Shown here: positions 6,731 to 9,200 of the stretch, in pieces
Layout of the letters: every line of letters begins with the position of its first letter
How positions within the stretch are numbered: the first letter of the stretch is position 1
Assembly (NCBI GenBank): GCA_001438985.1
Contig: LIAZ01000041.1
Location: 1-9,200 of the forward strand
Origin: Acidimicrobium sp. BACL17 MAG-120823-bin42
GTDB lineage: Bacteria; Actinomycetota; Acidimicrobiia; Acidimicrobiales; Ilumatobacteraceae
DNA length: 9,200 bases
Reading direction: 5' to 3'
Notes under the pieces: generated by a model
Told to the model about the DNA's origin: nothing
Seen by the model: only the letters and a program-made list of their open reading frames with translations
The model's database searches: none
Made by a program: the position numbers and the translations under genes

Positions 6731-6828
6731 GTTTTCACGCACGGGGAGCTGGCTTATTGGCTGGCTGAGAGGGTGGCCACAAGCCATCGACCCGAATACC
6801 GGTTGGGTAATGCCAGCAAAGGGAACGC
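6731..6828 (+). promoter_or_regulatory. TPP riboswitch (THI element)
   Basis: This RNA aptamer binds thiamine pyrophosphate and represses the downstream genes. The conserved parts appear in order: CACGGGGAGC at 6740-6749, GGCTGAGA at 6763-6770, a small optional hairpin TGGC-CACAA-GCCA at 6774-6786, then GACCC at 6789-6793, GGGTAATGCCAGC at 6805-6817 and AAAGGGA at 6818-6824. A stem pairs 6747-6753 with 6760-6766 around TTATTG. The closing P1 stem is not obvious and the outer limits are approximate. No terminator follows. The AGGGA end of the aptamer lies about ten bases before the thiN ATG and looks like its ribosome site, so TPP binding would block translation directly. Confidence 0.93.
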
Positions 6829-6833
6829 AACTA

Positions 6834-7505
6834 ATGAACGCAATTAGTGCACATGACACCACCGCCCTCGTGGTTATTGGTGGTTTGCCGCCGAAACGTT
6901 CGGTAGTTCAGCATCTACCTCGCTACGACTTCGTGATTGCCGCCGACTCTGGGTTGCACGCAGCAATTGACTTGGGGTTACGTGTAGCGGCGGTTGTTGG
7001 CGATATGGACTCGGTTGACCCAGCGGTGCTCGCGGTTGCCGAAGCAACGGGCTCACACATCGAGCGTGTTCCGCGCGACAAAGACAACACCGATACAGAG
7101 CTGGCCTTGCTCACCGCCGTTGCTCGTGGGGCACGGCATATCACGGTGATTACTGGCGGCGGCGGAAGGCTCGATCATCAACTTGGTGTGCTGGCAGTGA
7201 TGCAACACCCCGCGCTTACCGGATGCAGCGTGCAGGCCTTTTGGGGCACGGCCCAGTTGCATTTGGTTCGTGGCCCGGGCTCGATCGAAATTACTGGCCC
7301 CGTCGGCAGCATCGTTGGCATCACGCCCGCTGGCGGACACGCAGAAGGCATCAGCACACGTGGTTTGCGATGGACATTGAATAACGAATTGTTGCCGGCA
7401 TATTCCACTCGCGGAATAAGCAACGAGATGGCCGAACAGCAAGCAACGATCGCCGTTACAAACGGCAACTTATTTATTATTCAACCAAACGCCTTGGAGG
7501 GCTGA
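6834..7505 (+). CDS. thiN: Thiamine pyrophosphokinase
   Basis: The enzyme transfers pyrophosphate from ATP to thiamine and makes TPP in one step, in the cytoplasm. It has 223 residues, normal for bacterial TPK. Family motifs are AADSG at 36-40, GDMDS at 56-60, DKDNTDTEL at 82-90, TGGGGRLDH at 107-115, and near the C-terminus STRGISNEM at 191-199, in the region that lines the thiamine pocket in known TPKs. The frame is open upstream to 6618, but that stretch is the riboswitch and nfuA antisense, so the start is ATG 6834-6836 right after the aptamer. It is the first gene of a TPP-controlled operon and is followed after one base by thiB. A direct kinase next to a thiamine importer points to salvage of intact thiamine. 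Confidence 0.93.
   Translation: MNAISAHDTTALVVIGGLPPKRSVVQHLPRYDFVIAADSGLHAAIDLGLRVAAVVGDMDSVDPAVLAVAEATGSHIERVPRDKDNTDTELALLTAVARGARHITVITGGGGRLDHQLGVLAVMQHPALTGCSVQAFWGTAQLHLVRGPGSIEITGPVGSIVGITPAGGHAEGISTRGLRWTLNNELLPAYSTRGISNEMAEQQATIAVTNGNLFIIQPNALEG
7496..7500 (+). promoter_or_regulatory. Ribosome binding site of thiB
   Basis: GGAGG lies six bases before ATG 7507-7509, within the last codons of thiN. It is the strongest ribosome site in the window and fits high output of a binding protein relative to the enzyme encoded upstream. Confidence 0.85.
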
Positions 7506-7506
7506 C

Positions 7507-8574
7507 ATGAAACGTATTTCCATAATTGTCACAACACTGATACTTGCAAGTTGTGGCGCTTCTACAACAGACACATCCACATCTGCTTCCTCCGCCAGCG
7601 GCGACACCGTAACCCTGAAATTGTTGGCTCACGACTCGTTCACGCCCACTGAAGGGATCTTTGATGCATTCACCGAAGCAACCGGTGTGGCTGTTGAAAT
7701 TGTGCGCGGCGGCGATGCTGGTGAACTATTGACCAAAGCGGCATTGACTGCCGGAACCCCCGAAGGCGACGTGCTGTGGGGAGTAGATAACACGCTGCTT
7801 TCTCGCGCACTCGATGCTGACATGTTCGACAGTTACCAATCAGCAAATCTCAGCACCATGGATCCGTCGCTCCTGCGCAATATCCCAGGTCACGAAGTAA
7901 CCCCTGTCGATTACGGCGATGTCTGCATTAACTACGACATTGCATGGTTTACCGAAAACGGCATGTCCCCACCAATGACACTCGATGCGCTCATCAATAA
8001 GACGTATGCCAACTTGTTGGTTGTGCCTAGCCCAATTTCATCCTCGCCAGGGTTGGCTTTTTTCCTTGCCACGGTTGCAGAGTTTGGTGAAGATGGTTGG
8101 CAAGACTATTGGACTCAACTGCGGGCCAATGGTGTCTTAGTGGTTGATGGATGGACGCAGGCATACAGCACCGAGTTCTCTGGTTCTTCGGGCAAAGGCG
8201 ATCGCCCCATCGTGGTGAGCTATAGCTCGAGCCCTGCAGCAGAAGTGTTGTTTGCCGAATCACCAACCGAAGTTGCACCAACAGGCGTTGCTCCGCTTAC
8301 CTGCTTTGCACAGATTGAGTACGCCGGAATCCTTCGCGGCACAAAGCACAAGGCCGAGGCACAGCTGCTCATCGATTACCTCACTGATGTTGCGTTTCAA
8401 AGCGACCTGCCACTCACTCAGTTCGTGTTTCCGGTTAACTCGAAAGCAGTGATCCCCGAATCGTTCTCGCGTTATATTTCGCGCCCAGAAAACCCCCTTT
8501 CTATTGAGCACAACGTCATCGCAGAAAACCGAGTTGCCTGGCTTGACGAATGGTCAAGCATCGTCTTCAAATAA
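7507..8574 (+). CDS. thiB: Thiamine ABC transporter substrate-binding lipoprotein
   Basis: This extracytoplasmic lipoprotein captures thiamine (or its phosphates) and delivers it to the ThiP permease. It has 355 residues. A short lipoprotein signal MKRISIIVTTLILASC ends in the lipobox LASC with C16 as the lipid-anchored residue, followed by a serine and threonine linker to about 32. The mature domain begins TVTLKLLAHDSF, typical of the family. DYGDVCINYD at 135-144, the GWTQAYSTEF segment at 215-224 and the VVSYSSSPAAEV segment at 236-247 correspond to the thiamine-pocket regions of E. coli ThiB, with W216, Y220 and Y239 as likely ring-stacking residues. The end WLDEW also fits. It starts one base after the thiN stop. 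Iron or spermidine binding proteins share the fold, but the motifs, riboswitch and neighbours favour thiamine. Confidence 0.92.
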   Translation: MKRISIIVTTLILASCGASTTDTSTSASSASGDTVTLKLLAHDSFTPTEGIFDAFTEATGVAVEIVRGGDAGELLTKAALTAGTPEGDVLWGVDNTLLSRALDADMFDSYQSANLSTMDPSLLRNIPGHEVTPVDYGDVCINYDIAWFTENGMSPPMTLDALINKTYANLLVVPSPISSSPGLAFFLATVAEFGEDGWQDYWTQLRANGVLVVDGWTQAYSTEFSGSSGKGDRPIVVSYSSSPAAEVLFAESPTEVAPTGVAPLTCFAQIEYAGILRGTKHKAEAQLLIDYLTDVAFQSDLPLTQFVFPVNSKAVIPESFSRYISRPENPLSIEHNVIAENRVAWLDEWSSIVFK

Positions 8575-8582
8575 GTTTCGCG

Positions 8583-9200
8583 ATGCTTGTTTCGCCATAC
8601 CCGAGAACGTCGCGTTGGCTACTCGTTGTACCAGCACTATTTCTTGCAGTGTTTCTTGCACTGCCCTTTGGCGTCATTGCCTATCGTGGCGCAAGCATTG
8701 ACGCTTTTGTTGACTCAATCACAAACAGCAACCTGCAACGCGTTGCGTGGTTTACATTTTGGCAAACGGTGATCAGCACGATGCTCACAGTTGTATTTGC
8801 ACTACCTGTCACGTACATCGTTTCACGATTCAGGTTTCGTGGTCGTAATGTTCTCTTGGCCTTAATCACTGCGCCATTCCTCTTGCCCACTGTTGTTGTC
8901 GGCACTTCGCTGCTTGCACTGCTTCCACAACAACTTCACTACACCGCTTTCTCCATCATTGCTGCACATGTTCTGTTCAATGTTGCGGTTGTTGTGCGCG
9001 TTGTGATGCCAAGTTGGGCACATATCAGCCCCGAACTTGCCTATGCAGCCCACACTCTCGGCGCGTCAACCTTCCGCACATTTCGGACCATCACATTTCC
9101 ACTGATCCGCCCGGCACTTGGATTCGCTGCTACTGCTGTCGCTTTGTTTTGCTTCACCTCATTTGGCGCTGTGCGCATCTTGGGTGGTCCGGCATTTTCC
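8583..9200 (+). CDS. thiP: Thiamine ABC transporter permease, N-terminal part (cut by window edge)
   Basis: This is the membrane channel of the thiamine importer. The frame runs open from ATG 8583 to the right edge, giving 206 residues of what in E. coli ThiP is a protein of over 500 with two fused permease halves. Hydrophobic segments lie at about 12-34, 58-81, 90-112, 121-141 and 178-200. The EAA loop that contacts the ATPase is visible at about 151-176 (ELAYAAHTLGASTF, then TFPLIRP). LFCFTSFGAVRILGGP at 188-203 is typical of the first half of ThiP. The gene starts eight bases after the thiB stop with no clear ribosome site. An in-frame ATG at 8550, overlapping thiB by 25 bases, is an alternative start. 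thiQ would be expected beyond the edge. Confidence 0.9.
   Translation, partial: MLVSPYPRTSRWLLVVPALFLAVFLALPFGVIAYRGASIDAFVDSITNSNLQRVAWFTFWQTVISTMLTVVFALPVTYIVSRFRFRGRNVLLALITAPFLLPTVVVGTSLLALLPQQLHYTAFSIIAAHVLFNVAVVVRVVMPSWAHISPELAYAAHTLGASTFRTFRTITFPLIRPALGFAATAVALFCFTSFGAVRILGGPAFS

Noticed and set aside
6618..6833. Upstream extension of the thiN frame to 6618
   Set aside because: It runs through the riboswitch and antisense to the nfuA start; the encoded residues do not match the TPK N-terminus.
7507..8574. Assignment as an iron or spermidine/putrescine binding protein
   Set aside because: The fold is shared, but the pocket motifs, the TPP riboswitch and the adjacent thiN and thiP make thiamine the consistent substrate.

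Overview
The window carries eight recognisable protein genes, two of them cut by its ends, and one clear riboswitch. The genes are packed tightly, with one intergenic region of about 190 bases. GC content looks near balanced by eye. The single-subunit cytochrome b type of succinate dehydrogenase, the K+-independent H+-pyrophosphatase, the small SCP2 protein and the style of the thiamine riboswitch together suggest an actinobacterium of moderate GC, for example a member of the Acidimicrobiia from water. That placement is inference; there is no rRNA or other phylogenetic marker here.

Layout. Positions 1-2974 (minus strand) hold the operon sdhC-sdhA-sdhB, encoding a membrane succinate:quinone oxidoreductase; sdhB runs off the left edge. 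Positions 2975-3163 are a divergent control region with three CCCC-N-GGGG inverted repeats, one of them inside the spacer of a plausible promoter for hppA. Positions 3164-5623 (plus) hold hppA, a membrane proton-pumping pyrophosphatase with an unusual in-frame 108-bp tandem duplication. It is followed by a small SCP2-like lipid-binding protein gene (5653-6051) whose start codon lies inside an 18-bp hairpin. nfuA (6044-6682, minus), an Fe-S cluster carrier, converges on it with an 8-bp overlap. From 6700 to the right edge (plus) lies a thiamine salvage operon: promoter, TPP riboswitch, thiamine pyrophosphokinase (thiN), thiamine-binding lipoprotein (thiB) and the start of the permease (thiP), cut by the right edge.

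How they work together. The left half is energy metabolism at the membrane: succinate oxidation into the quinone pool, and proton pumping paid for by pyrophosphate. NfuA could supply Fe-S clusters to enzymes such as SdhB. The right half imports thiamine and converts it in one step to TPP, and TPP in turn shuts the operon off through the riboswitch. I found no mobile element, CRISPR array, tRNA or rRNA. The genes themselves belong to known families. The items most worth a second look are the duplicated segment in HppA, the hairpin over the SCP2 start, and the repeated inverted motif between sdhC and hppA.
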